Part shown: positions 51,209 through 64,000 of the stretch, piece after piece
How positions within the stretch are numbered: position 1 is the first letter of the stretch
Layout of the letters: every line of letters starts with the position of its first letter
NCBI GenBank assembly: GCA_949318235.1
Contig: OX439132.1
Coordinates: 9,550,338-9,614,337, forward strand
Reading direction: 5' to 3'
Length of the DNA: 64,000 nt
From: Ecdyonurus torrentis
Taxonomy: Eukaryota > Arthropoda > Insecta > Ephemeroptera > Heptageniidae
The notes under the pieces: generated by a model
Database searches by the model: none
Told to the model about the DNA's origin: nothing
What the model saw: only the letters and a program-made list of their open reading frames with translations
Program-made: the position numbers and the translations under genes

Positions 51209-52783
51209 TGCTCTAAATTACATCATGAATATAGTATGTATGTAATGTTATAATATAAGATGTTAAAATGTTAAAATCATTTATATAATTCAAATTTTGA
51301 AAAAAAGATTTCGAATAATAAACATAATCAATGTATTAGTCTGTCTTTATTTCTGATATATTAATGTTTATTTCCATAATTTCATTATATACCTTACCTA
51401 CATGCATCAAGTCGCGTGCCAAAAGTATACAGTCACTCTCTTTAATTGGGCCCGAGTTAAATGAATATATATACGTACAATATAATGTTCTATTTAATAT
51501 TTCTCGTTCTACATTTTATAATTATAAAAGTAAATTTTGATACAGAAAATTAAAATTTCTATTACACATATACATAAGAAGTTTATTATAGAGTATAGTG
51601 AGTTTTGGCAAAAGTATAATGTACTTTTGAGAATAATTAAATTTTGATGAAAATGTCTACAATTAAAAAAAAAAAAAAAAAAAATGAATAAAATTTTGTT
51701 ACTGAAATTAGGACGAAACTTTGAGGACGAGTATAATATTCTTAACCCGAATAATTTGTATTAAAAAACTTAATTAATGTAAAGTTTAATGTATATTTTC
51801 ACACACAAGCCATATAAATGTATGTATACAGTATAATATAGGAGTTTTAATTTATCTACACTTAAATTTAAGGTAAGTATATTTTGCTAAATTATATTAA
51901 AAAGAAAAAATTGTTATAAAAATAAATCAATCACTATTGAACAACAGCCAAATATAATGCGTGTGCAAATTATTTCACACAGAAGTTTTTTTTTTAAATG
52001 TATTTATTTATATAGGTCGAGAACACTTTTTTACATAAATCAAATAAAACTTTCTTGCGTCATTGAAATAAGTCATTTGTGTATAATTTAATGTGTATAT
52101 TTATAAGAAGAAAAAAAGAGATTGTATTCGGGGGTGGGGTGGGGTTGGATTAATTATATAATTTCGATTTGATTACCAAACATTTTAAGTTGAGAAGAGT
52201 ATATATTATTATATGTGCACCACTTCTTTCAAACACATTCAATTATAAAAGAATTAATATAAAATTGAAGTTCAATAAGTATTCCTCATATATAAGAATA
52301 AGTACATAAAATTAAATTACTTTCGACCTTACAGATAATTTTATTCGTCTTGATGTGGTTTTTATGCCAGCAGACATTGATGAACTATCTCTTGTCATCC
52401 TCTCTATTTATTATCGCAGTTAACTTTTTATGTACTTTTCACTCAAATAAATTTAGTTTCAAATCAAAGAAAATTTTCGTAACTCAACAAACAAAAATAA
52501 TATAGTATAACAGAAAAAAAAAATTTAATTGAAAGATATACGCTATAAACTCAAAGTATAATAATATTTTTTTTTTATATATTATATTGTTATTAATAGT
52601 AGCAAAGGTGAAAGCACTTTACTTAAGTTAATGTAAAAATAAAATCAACTCTGATATTATGTTATAGCAAGAAAAAATTACTTTTTTTTTTCTAATGTAT
52701 ATATTTATATTTTCTTTTAAGATGAACATCATAATTTTTTTTAGAAAGTACTTTTAAAAACTAGTTGCTAATCTTTTTCTATT

Positions 52784-52790
<7 letters not shown>

Positions 52791-52837
<47 letters not shown>
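52791..52837. repeat. (AT)n microsatellite
   Basis: An AT tract of about 47 bp. Confidence 0.95.
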
Positions 52838-52841
<4 letters not shown>

Positions 52842-54051
52842 TGATTGCATTTAATTGCTTTATCATTTTATATGACATTACCAACATGTTGATAGACGTT
52901 TCCGGTCTCTAAATTCAAATGTTGGCTGATAAGAGAGCACAATAATATACTATACAGCAAAAGCAAAAGAGAGAATTAAAAAATAAAGACCAAGTATTAT
53001 ATTATTATAATAAGCGCAAAAAAAAAAAAAAAAAAAAAAAAAAACATTTTGATAAAAATATAATGACTATCATTATTCTTATTTCTTTTATAAATGGTTA
53101 AAATTACTTCTAAGAAATAAAAATCTGATGATATAATATAAAATGAAAAAATATATTATATGTATGGTATATAATATTATATTATTCAGTAAGATAAGAG
53201 ACTCCAAAATATTTCTTATATATAGCGTTGATGTACTTCGCTTTATTTCAATTAAAAACTGTACTAATGATATCCATGCCCCTACTTCTTTATAACATCA
53301 TTAACACAGAGATTTTTTATATTACATAGTCTTAATGAGAGAGAGAGAGAGAGCGTAAATTAGTTTTAAAGTGAGACTCAAAATATAATTTAAAAAAATA
53401 ACATGCGCGTAAAGCAGATACAAATTAAAAATTAAATTACAAAAATAGGTAAAAAAAAAAAGAAAAAAAAGTTTTAAATCTCTATATATTTATGCAAATT
53501 TTATAAAGAAAAATCTTTCAATAAATAGACTTTCTATAATTGCTATTAAAATTATTATTTAAAAAAAATAATAATAAAACAACAACAAACTGGTATTATA
53601 TTATATACATCATATATATATCTATTTACTTTATTATTTTGCAATATACCATCATACATTATAATAATAAATGCGTTATATTTTAATCAAATGTCACCTT
53701 ATCTCTCTAACCCCCTCCTTTTCTCTCACTTATAATAATACTATATAAAATGAATAAAAAAAGACCTGTGACTTGTTTGCTAATACGAACGCCCGGTGGA
53801 AAATTGCAAACTGATATAATCCAGTTATAACCAGTTTTATATCCAGAACAATAATAAACTTGTTTATTATGTTTTATTATTATTATTATTCAAATCACAT
53901 TAATTAATGTAAGAAAATCATAATGATTTTTATCAATTTAAATTTGCATAATCATGTATAACGTTTTTATTATTAAATTTAATTCTGTGTGCAGATTAAT
54001 TGGTGTGTGATATATCTTAATTTATTTGTTGACATCTCATCTCCCTTTTTT

Positions 54052-54059
<8 letters not shown>

Positions 54060-54095
<36 letters not shown>
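54060..54095. repeat. (AT)n microsatellite
   Basis: An AT tract of about 36 bp. Confidence 0.95.
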
Positions 54096-54104
<9 letters not shown>

Positions 54105-56194
54105 TTGTAAGTAAAATTATTGATATATTTTTTACCTTTGCTTTACTTCTTAAGCGTATTTTCAAATTTTATATATTATATATACATCAATCATTTTGAG
54201 TTCATTGTCCTTATATAATATATCAATTATTGCAACATAATATATGGGTCAGAGTTCATTATAGAAGAAAATTAATATAATAACTTATGGCAAATTTTGA
54301 AACAAAGAAAACTGGACCTTATAGAGGTTATATAAAAGTTAATCTGCTCGTTATTATGTTTTTATATATTATATTTTTATTTCAATGATCATATAAAAAT
54401 ATTTATATACCAAACATTATTAGATGCGTGAATTTATTATAATTATTTCTAGTATCACTTAATATCTATATAATTTGCCTATGACGTTTTAGTTTTTCTT
54501 AAATTTGTACTATATCATGATTATGTACATTTTTGCATGTTAATATATTTTTTTAAACGTATCCCATCTATACTTATAGTTTAGATAATTTTATAGGACA
54601 TCTCAATGTTGCATAAATTTGATTTTTTTTTTTCACTTAAAATTTCAAAATAGTAATAATAATAAAAGTTAAATAAACGCACCCTAAGACGCACCTTTAC
54701 GCACAGAATTAAAAAAAAAAAAAAAAAACTTTCTATTTTGGCGCCGTATGACAGACGAACGATAACAAGTTTTCCCAAGTTGATTAAAATGAATAAAAAA
54801 ATAATCATTTATCACCTTTTTATACACTATAAAATAATGACATTTTAAAATACCGGAAAGAAGTTGATTATTGATATCAAATGTTTTAAAATTTAATTGG
54901 TAAACCTGTTGATTTGACCTAAATTATATATTTGAAGAAGAAGGTGCTATTTTTTTTCTCTATATAAATAAAATGTTGCAACTATATGAGAGATTTTGGA
55001 AAATAAAAATCAGGTTTGTTGAAAAAAGATTTGTCGAGGTCAGTTAATACAACACGCCATACGGAGAGAGAGAGATGTGATGTACGTACGTACAGAAAAA
55101 CTGCTTTAATCCAGTTCTACTATGTTAAACTATTAAAAAAACGAACATAATAGAAAAAATATATGCATATAAATATATATAAAGTGTCAGTTTACATTGT
55201 TGCCAATTTTTGTCTTAATTTGCATATACATAAAAAATTATTAGCATATATAACATAGCAGAGCAGAGAATAAAAAGAGTTACTTTTCTTGAATGCAATC
55301 ATAATATTTCATTTGATATTTGCATATTATAGTTCAAAATTTTACAAACTACGTAGTGAAAGGCTATTAAAATATAAAAAAAAAATGGTATTGATTATAA
55401 ATTTCAAATTTGTATATATTATTATACTGCATAGCGTTCAATTTAGTTCTTGAAATTGGGGGGGTGGGAGAAAAAAATACTTATCTGTTTAAATTATTGC
55501 ATTTTATTACACATGGTACAATTGGTACAGTACTTGTGGGATGCTATATTACCAACCAAAAATGTGTATACAATGAAAAATCAAAATATTTTTAAATGCG
55601 TACATAATTGGTAAACACTTTATTTTATTTTATTTTTATTTTTTAATTTTGAAAGCAGATTGTTTATTTTCACTGACTTTTTTACTTTCATTATTTAAAT
55701 AAAATGACAAATTAATAATACACTGCATATCATGATATAGTACTATGTTTAATAAAATCTGTATCAATAATTACAAGCACGCATATAAATAATAATAACA
55801 ATTAATATATTATTATAATAGTAATTACAGCAATATATGTATATAATATCATGGTATTATTCAAACTATAAACTTTCTTTCCTGAAGTCTAATGCATGTG
55901 ATTGTTTCAATTTGTACAATATGTGCTATGTCAAAAGGTCTTTGTCTTATAGAGTAGGATGATGGTCTCTCGCTTTTCTAATATGCTTGTTCACTCTGTA
56001 TATATGTAGGACAAAAAACACATTGCGAATTGTGAACGAACTTAATTGACGTAAATTGAGCAATGTCTATTTTTAGTTCTCTCTCTTCTCTCTTTTGGTA
56101 TATTATTATATAATGACTTTTGTCAACGAACCCTAATGCCCTGCCTATTTTTTTTTAACTCTTATAATGCTATTCATTTTATTCACAATATATG

Positions 56195-56196
<2 letters not shown>

Positions 56197-56233
<37 letters not shown>
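56197..56233. repeat. (CT)n microsatellite
   Basis: A CT tract of about 37 bp. Confidence 0.95.
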
Positions 56234-56235
<2 letters not shown>

Positions 56236-57019
56236 TTGCAAATCACGAACACGAAAAGAAAACGAAAAAAATAAAACTGTTGGCTACAAAACTACTTTGC
56301 GTGTGCGTAAGGAATATTGATGATAGCAAAGATCCAAATAAAAAAATAAAACTGTGTATAAGGTGGTTTACATTGGGTTTATAAATTTAGGGAAAAAAGG
56401 TCAACCAATGTGACCTTTTTTTTTCTGTATGTTTGTAGATATATGTTAAAGTCTTTTATTTATTTTTTAATCAATCTCTGACCAAAGTAGCAATGTAATG
56501 GAAAAAAGAGGGCGTATCACCAATCAATTACTAGAGAAACAAACTTGACATTTGTATGTCAATTAACTTTATTTTTTCCTTTATTTTTTTTTTTTTGCCA
56601 AGAAAAAAAAATACAAAAACAGTTAACATAATATATGATAATATGGTGGTAATCAAAACTATTTTACACGCATAAAGTCTATTTTTTTATACTTTAATAA
56701 AGAAAGCTATAGGCTTAGTTAAAAGTATACATATATGATGGTCAATGTATCATCTCGGGGACAAACTCATTTAAAAGTGCTTTTGCACTCTCAAAACTCC
56801 GCCTTCTTTTCATATATATATATATATATTTATATATATGATATATATAATACTGCCGTATATTATTATATATAAAGGGTTCAAATTTACACATTATATT
56901 CTGATCTTTTTATGCATGAGTTAATACAAAAGAAACGTGTCTTGTTTTGCTTTGATATTTTACAATAAGAAATAAATTATAAAATGAGTAAAATGAGCGA
57001 CGATGAAGCTAAATTTTTA

Positions 57020-57021
<2 letters not shown>

Positions 57022-57077
<56 letters not shown>

Positions 57078-57106
57078 ATTATTATTATATATATATTATT
57101 ATATAA
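57022..57106. repeat. (AT)n then (ATT)n compound tract
   Basis: About 50 bp of pure AT is followed by several ATT units and more AT. Confidence 0.95.
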
Positions 57107-57255
57107 CGGACACTTACCTGCATAATAACTCATAAACGCAAAAATAAAGGCAGTATAAAAATCGTAGTCCTATAATTTGTTTTGTCTATCAGATTTCATT
57201 TTTTTTTAAATGAAGATAGAAAATCTACCTAAAGGTACGAAAACGAAGGACGTAA

Positions 57256-57259
<4 letters not shown>

Positions 57260-57291
<32 letters not shown>
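57260..57291. repeat. (AG)n microsatellite
   Basis: A pure AG tract of about 32 bp. Confidence 0.95.
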
Positions 57292-57293
<2 letters not shown>

Positions 57294-57724
57294 CGTAAAC
57301 GTGTCTCGGTGGTGCAATTAAAATAATTGTGATTTGTTTATTTGCTCAGACCAAGAAAGGAAACACACCTCTTCTCTCTGTCTCCAAAATAAGAGATTGC
57401 ATAGTATAATATAAGTTTATTAAGAAGCCACGTACTATACAGTAAAGTACAGGAGCACCTGAAAGTCCCCACCTTATATATATATACTGCGAAATATTTG
57501 CCTTGAGCACCAATTTGGCGTTGTGTTGTTGTGATAAAGGCGCCGGGTATAAGATATACGTGCCACAAGTCTCTCTCGAGTAGCTTTATTTTCTTCTTTC
57601 TTTTTCTTCCTTTTGCTTACTTTAGCCCAAGGATAACAACTTTAGCCTTCTCTTCATCGTTGTTATTTTTCTTTTATAAGTTAAATAAAAATAATACTCT
57701 ATAACAAAAAAACATACAGCATGC

Positions 57725-57764
<40 letters not shown>

Positions 57765-58198
57765 GGGTGTAGTGGAGGCAGGGCGCGCCAGGGCGCCGCC
57801 CTGGCTCGTGAAACTTTGCATGCTTTGCGCCCTGCTTCGTGAGAATTGAAAAAGGCGCTATAAGGCGCTCAATAAGGTTTACGTACGACAAATACACTGC
57901 AAATTTCTGTAAAATTTATACTTTTGAGTGCAAAATTGCAAAAAGTACAAGTAAAATAATTTTAGTAATCTGACAAGGAAATGCACATTACATTTTTAGC
58001 AAATAATATGAATGAAAGAATAGAAAAACCGAGGTAAGTTAAGAAAATAGACAGAAACATGTTCATACATGGTAACCACTTAGGTAGTGTTTTTATTTAG
58101 TAGCTATTTTAAGCATTGTCAAATTATAATTGTGCATATGAGCGCAATTTCCTGGGACATTCAGGTGTATACGTTAATCCCTCTAAATCGACTTTTTT

Positions 58199-58230
<32 letters not shown>

Positions 58231-58273
58231 CACTGACAGGCCACTAAGTATTATTGGCCGAGTCAAGCTTCAA

Positions 58274-58276
<3 letters not shown>

Positions 58277-58312
<36 letters not shown>
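58277..58312. repeat. (CT)n microsatellite inside hAT element 2
   Basis: A pure CT tract of about 36 bp. Confidence 0.95.
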
Positions 58313-58315
<3 letters not shown>

Positions 58316-58867
58316 CTCTCCTAATTGTTAAAATATATAATGTATAGAAATAACTTCTAAGCAACATGCTTCCCCTAAAAAAAGTGAGGGAGAAAAGTAC
58401 GAAGGGGTTATAATTTTTGCTATTTTTTTTTTAAATAGGTACAAAAAATTAGGTGTTTCTCGCAGTAGGAGTACAATTCTCTAGGTGACCGCTTCTCGCT
58501 ATTTTATAAATGGCAGTAAGTTTTTTAGTGATGCATAGTGTTATAGAGTTTTCAATCAGTCATTCAAAATAAGAATCAGTGATAAATAGTTTAATGCACA
58601 AAGAAAAAAAAAATAATAATATGCTACGGACTAGAGGTTCTCAAGATCGTCAGTTTAATTTCTTCAATTTAGTGACCCTATATGCACTATCTTTAGTAAA
58701 GTGGCATCCAAGTCGATTACACCGGTAAGTAAATAAAAATAATAAATTATTGTTAGCATAAGCTATATTTTAATAATAATAAGTTCTTATAAGCCAGTTT
58801 ATAATTGGTAGCAAATTAATACATATTAGGGCTGTATAGTCGTATGGGACCGCAGTGGGACGGTGTC

Positions 58868-58869
<2 letters not shown>

Positions 58870-58900
<31 letters not shown>
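58870..58900. repeat. (GA)n microsatellite inside hAT element 2
   Basis: A pure GA tract of about 31 bp, directly after GGGACGGTGTCCCA, which itself contains the inverted pair GGGAC/GTCCC. Confidence 0.95.
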
Positions 58901-58902
<2 letters not shown>

Positions 58903-59110
58903 TTATAGGCTACAAAATTATTTTTAAGTTGTAACTAGTGCAACGCTTTTCATTTATTATTAATAAAATTTAGGTACAAAATGCCAATTAATGAATTGAA
59001 AATACTTTTTGTTTGTTTGTTGTTGTTGTTTGTTTGTTGGTTTTTTCTTCTTTTTTTCCCGTAAAAATGGGCGTGGCACTCAAAAATTTCGCGACTGCGG
59101 CGGGCAAAAG

Positions 59111-59125
59111 GGGGCCTTCGGCCCC
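59111..59125. other. G/C hairpin near right end of hAT element 2
   Basis: GGGGCC pairs with GGCCCC around the triloop TTC. CATATG follows at 59127-59132, 48 bp from the element end (53 bp in element 1). Confidence 0.85.
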
Positions 59126-59180
59126 TCATATGGATAAAATAGAGCGCCCTGTTTTGTAAAACTTTAGGACTACAACACTG

Positions 59181-60340
<1,160 letters not shown>

Positions 60341-62077
60341 CACGGACAGAAAAATCAACAGGGCAACCTTGTTACTACACATGTCAATAGGAAATTTTGT
60401 TGGTTCCAACACGATTCCATCTTATTTTTCATAGGAATATCCTCTTACTAGCGAGTGTCTTAAATATAAGACACCTTTTTATTGAATTTAATAAACTCGC
60501 TCTGTTAAATTTACGTTTAAATACTCAAGCGTGTAACATATAATAAATATTTTTATTAAACCTTACAAGTTGTAGGTTTATAAGAATCTACAAAGTAAAG
60601 GTTGTTAATTTTTAAACTGCACTTTATAAATATTAATATGAATTCTGTGTAAGAAGTAACAAAGCATTAATTGTGAAAATCTATATTTCGGTTGTCTCTT
60701 AGCTTTAACAAGGTAAACCTGTTACAATGCATAGCGCACGCGAAGACTAAAATATTTAATAGCTTTTTAACAGGATTTACCTTGTTAAGGGTGAAGCGGC
60801 GCGAGAGGGTGCGCATAGGCACTCGCCAGCCCTGTAGGTGTTATATAGCGAGTGGAGTGGACCTTGCGTTATGTGTTTTACTTGTGGACTCTTGTTTTCG
60901 ACCAAAAAGTTTAATTTGCTATATATTAGTGCACCAATTAGTCTTTACATGAAAGTACTATGTAATAGAATTCAACTTTTCCACTTATAAAAGTGACTCG
61001 TGAATATGGTGTGAAATGTGAGCACAAGATACAACTTCACGCCGCTTTTGACTACACAGCAGCCATATTGTGCAGACTGCAGACATATACCGGAGATTTA
61101 GTTGTAAGTATTTTAGTTTATTATTTTTATTATATATTAATTGTTTAATAAGGATCCATGTATAAACCTGGTTATTTAAATGAAAATGGGTGAGTAAATA
61201 AATAAAATTGAATCTCATGTGGTATTTTTGTTCTTTTCACAGATTTCCAAGATGCCTATCAGAAATAATTGAAGAGTGATGTTATCGTAAAATTATTCTG
61301 TGTATATATATTACAAGCTAGTGTAAAAGAAGTGGTGAATATTTACTATGTATAGACACAATATTAGTACTTTTAAATCAAATCTGTATGATATGTGTAT
61401 TTTGTTTTGTAATATATTATTTTTGGACTTATGTAATTTATCTCATTAACTAAAAAGTTGTATTCTTATTTAATTTCTTTTTAATAAAAATATTTTGACA
61501 CTGAATTATGTTACATTCTAATTACTACGCCTATAGTCTCATATTGTATATTTCAACATATTTTTGGTACATCATAATATTTCAGCATTATAGCATCTTT
61601 GATCGTCGATATTAATAAATTTTAAGAATGCTTAAATTGTAACACTCCGAAAGATGTTATTTGTAATAATTTTAAATATATAGCATTTAACAGAGTAAAA
61701 GTGTATAGGTAGTAATAGAGCAGTCTTATTAAAATACTACATGATAGTAGTATAAGAACTTAAATATAAATATTTTTAGATCTAATATGCCAGTCGTGTA
61801 AGATTTTAAATACCCGCGTTATTATATCTAACAAACTTTACCTTGTAGAATCTAATACTGCTCACCCTATAAGATAGAACAGAGCGGGGAGTGTTGCTTT
61901 CTATATAGTCACATTTTAAAATTCAATAGGGTTTTCTCTGTTAAGTCTAATATTCTGCAGTTTTAAATTTAATAAATATGAGCATATTATTTTTAACAAT
62001 ATTTTAGACGTACCTACACTTTCAACATGATAAACTTGTTAAAGTTAACAAAAACCTTGTTGATTTTTCTGTCCGTG
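60341..62077. mobile_element. CACGGACAG-family DNA transposon, copy B
   Basis: The 1737-bp element has a 20-bp perfect terminal inverted repeat, CACGGACAGAAAAATCAACA, continuing with GG on both sides. TA lies directly outside each end (60339-60340 and 62078-62079). Its first 12 bases match the ends of copy A at 11058-12879. Subterminal zones carry degenerate motifs of the type ACCTTGTTA, CTGTTAAaTTTA and ACCTTGTAGAATCTAA, spaced tens of bases apart. These echo the inner part of the inverted repeat itself. The centre has a G+C-richer patch (about 60790-60870) and an intron-like structure. No transposase frame is present. The interior differs from copy A, so the two are different subfamilies. 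Confidence 0.8.
60985..61488 (+). ncRNA. Spliced, polyadenylated-looking core of copy B
   Basis: A normal-complexity exon-like segment (about 60990-61103) ends in GTAAGT (61104-61109). A pyrimidine-rich acceptor, TTCTTTTCACAG, ends at 61242, giving a 139-bp intron. The following segment reaches AATAAA at 61483-61488. Frames across the junction are short and stopped, so a non-coding or decayed transcript is more likely than a protein. The exon end (CTGCAGACATATACCGGAG then GTAAGTATT) loosely resembles the exon ends in copy A (CTGCAAATACTTTGG then GTAAGTATT). Confidence 0.25.
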
Positions 62078-63446
62078 TACTTTGTGTTTATGTTTTCTTG
62101 GTATAATTAAAATATTTTTTTTAATTACCCTGTTTTGCAAAACTTTTAACTCTATATAGCAAAATTTATTTGATATATTTTCTTATCGATTCCGCATCTT
62201 CAATGAATATGATTTATAGCTTTGCGTATGGAATATAATAACATACATATAGCGCACAAAAGTATTGATTTATTGCTTTAATTTATATAAGTCATCCTTA
62301 ATATCTTATATTTTTATATAACATTTAGCTCAAATTGTTTTTCTTTTATCGCATGTTTTGCGTAAGATAATACTTTGAATAACTTTGTCGTCACCACTTG
62401 ACCTATACTTTGACTTTCTGTTGTCATATTTTTCAATTATTATTATTATTACTTTTCAACTCAATAATATATAATAAAAAAATTAACACTCGATAATTAT
62501 CTATAATTTTTATTGTTGAGAAGTTATATGAAATGAGTTTTTTGAACTCTCTATTTTTCTTTTATATATTTTTTCCTATTGTTTTTGTGTAATGTGTGTA
62601 AGTATGGCTGTAATAAAGATTTCTTATCATTTTTTTTTTTAATTTTTAGGTTAAAAGTTGTTTTATTATTACAAAATAAACACTATAGTGTCACTTTTAT
62701 CTCGGTAATGATCATTAAATTCTCTTGTTATTATTTTTTTTTAATTACCTAGTTTAAAGTAAGACAGTTTTCATCTTTTTCTTTCATGTTATAAAATTGA
62801 CCACTCATAGATATACAAAATTTCTCAGCTGTATAAGAATAAAGGTTACATAAGGTTTTGGGAATGAAATTTAAAAATTCTCATATATAAATATATATTT
62901 AAATAATTAAAAAATATATATTTTCGCACAATTAAAGCTTGTCAAGTTTTCAATCACTGTAATACAATAGAAGAAAAAAAGTAGTTTATATACAAAACTA
63001 TATTGTATTATTGTAAAATTATGACTCTCTCCTCTGCATAATCTTTTCTATTTTTATATTGATGGGTTGTTTCTGATTAGTGATTAGCTGATTAGTAATC
63101 AGATACAACCATAATGGATACATCCGCAGATTCTTGTAAAATAAACCAATTTTCGTATTCTTGAATTCTTCAAGATTCATGAATAATAAGGTATACCTGT
63201 ATAATAACATGAACACATGTATTTTAATATAAGTCATATGAATTGATATAAGGCACATTATATTATACATACTGTAGTGCAGAGCAACAGAGTAATTATT
63301 TACAATGAAGATGAAGTATAAAATAAACATTAACAATGTAATGTATGCAGACAAGAATATAACTTGCCAATAAAAAATATATACATACTATAAGAAAACA
63401 TATTATGAAATTCCTTCTCCAAATAAAATAAACAACAACACACACC

Positions 63447-63451
<5 letters not shown>

Positions 63452-63525
<74 letters not shown>
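63452..63525. repeat. (GA)n microsatellite
   Basis: A pure GA tract of about 74 bp. Confidence 0.95.
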
Positions 63526-63528
<3 letters not shown>

Positions 63529-63963
63529 ACTTTAAACAATAATATACGATATGAAAAGTTTGTAAACAATAGCACATGCATAATATCGTCTCGACGAATT
63601 GTACTTTGCATAAATTAGCAATTATACTGCCCATAACACGTGTATGCAAAATAACATCGTCTTTGCCTTATCTGATTCTCAGATTGATGCAATATATTAT
63701 TATTATTATTTTTCATAATGTTTATGATATTATTTAGTTATTACAAAATACATTTATATAAAACAGAGGAATATAATGAGAAATTATATATAAAAAGAAA
63801 GATATTATTATGCAAAACATGATTCTTTAGGTGTATAGCATAGAATATTTAATTACTCTATTGTTATTTTTCTTTGTGTTTAACATATTAAAATGTATAA
63901 TATATGTGTGTGTGTATAGTATATTATAATAATAATAAAATATAGAATTTTAAATGTATCAAA

Positions 63964-63986
63964 TCTCTCTCTCTCTCTCTCTCTCT
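63964..63986. repeat. (CT)n microsatellite
   Basis: A CT tract of about 23 bp near the window end. Confidence 0.95.
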
Positions 63987-64000
63987 TTCATATTATATAA

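Larger units (their letters stand above)
57762..59180. mobile_element. Non-autonomous hAT-like transposon 2
   Basis: The 1419-bp element begins CAGGGGTGTAGTGG and ends with the imperfect inverse CTACAACACTG (CAG-G-TGTAGT shared). An (AT)n tract lies on both sides, so an 8-bp duplication ATATATAT is compatible but not diagnostic. Subterminal CAGGGCGC is inverted at the two ends (about 57779 and 59142-59151). The right end shares with hAT element 1 an AAATTTcCGC, CTGCGGCG, G/C hairpin, CATATG order. The interior contains an A run (58202-58230), (CT)n (58277-58312) and (GA)n (58870-58900), and no transposase frame. The hAT assignment is likely, by ends and by similarity to element 1. Confidence 0.75.
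62080..64000. other. A+T-rich non-coding stretch to the window edge
   Basis: No gene is seen. It contains (GA)n at 63452-63525 and (CT)n at 63964-63986. One short GT run lies near 63906-63916. The 111-117-codon minus-strand frames here are carried by A+T-rich sequence and the GA tract and show no domain. Confidence 0.65.

Noticed and set aside
60692..60952. 86-codon frame inside transposon copy B
   Set aside because: It begins at TTG rather than ATG, crosses subterminal repeats, and shows no transposase motif or recognisable domain.
63019..63649. 111- to 117-codon minus-strand frames near the right edge
   Set aside because: Their composition is that of A+T-rich random sequence (Ile, Tyr, Leu, Phe) plus a GA tract; overlapping frames are equally long, and no domain or splice support is seen.

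Overview
This is a 64 kb stretch of very A+T-rich eukaryotic DNA, at least three quarters A+T by eye. It holds no gene I can identify. The longest open frames are low-complexity translations of microsatellites and homopolymers. The many long (AG)n/(CT)n tracts, the near absence of long (AC)n, the GT-AG-like splice signals and the hAT-type transposons point to an invertebrate animal nuclear genome. A lineage such as a crustacean, other arthropod or mollusc is only a guess. The window is probably intergenic or lies inside very large introns.

The best-supported content is transposon-derived. (1) 11058-12879 and 60341-62077 are two copies of one DNA-transposon family. Both have the terminal inverted repeat CACGGACAGAAA, a TA on each side, and flanks filled with degenerate CCTGTAAaattTTAa-type subterminal repeats. 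Each carries a spliced, non-coding-looking core. In the first copy the core is a triplicated minus-strand exon-like unit; in the second it is a plus-strand intron-like structure followed by AATAAA. (2) 16157-17664 is a non-autonomous hAT element with a 14-bp inverted repeat (CAGGGCCGGCTTGG) and an exact 8-bp target duplication, AGTATAAT. (3) 57762-59180 is a second hAT-like element inserted in an (AT)n tract. It shares a right-end module with the first: a CTGCGGCG segment, a G/C hairpin and CATATG. (4) 8674-10179 is bounded by about 100-bp inverted repeats. (5) 7804-7923 is a small foldback element.

Other structure, left to right: a roughly 300-bp pure (TGAGC)n satellite-like array at 6118-6420 with a degenerate higher-order edge; a palindrome-rich GC island at 10496-10690; a possible minus-strand terminal exon at 20430-20537; a GC-elevated block at 26527-26817; a 200-N gap at 37717-37916 whose two edges carry the same 18 bp, suggesting unmerged contig ends; and a 53/49-bp tandem duplication at 48092-48193. 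Over all of this lie dozens of (AG)n, (AT)n and homopolymer tracts, up to 164 bp for (CT)n and 48 bp for poly-T. Full cAMP-response-type palindromes (TGACGTCA) and GGCGCC sites occur more often than the base composition predicts.

There is no operon, pathway or gene cluster to interpret. The most promising undescribed item is the CACGGACAG transposon family with its spliced core.
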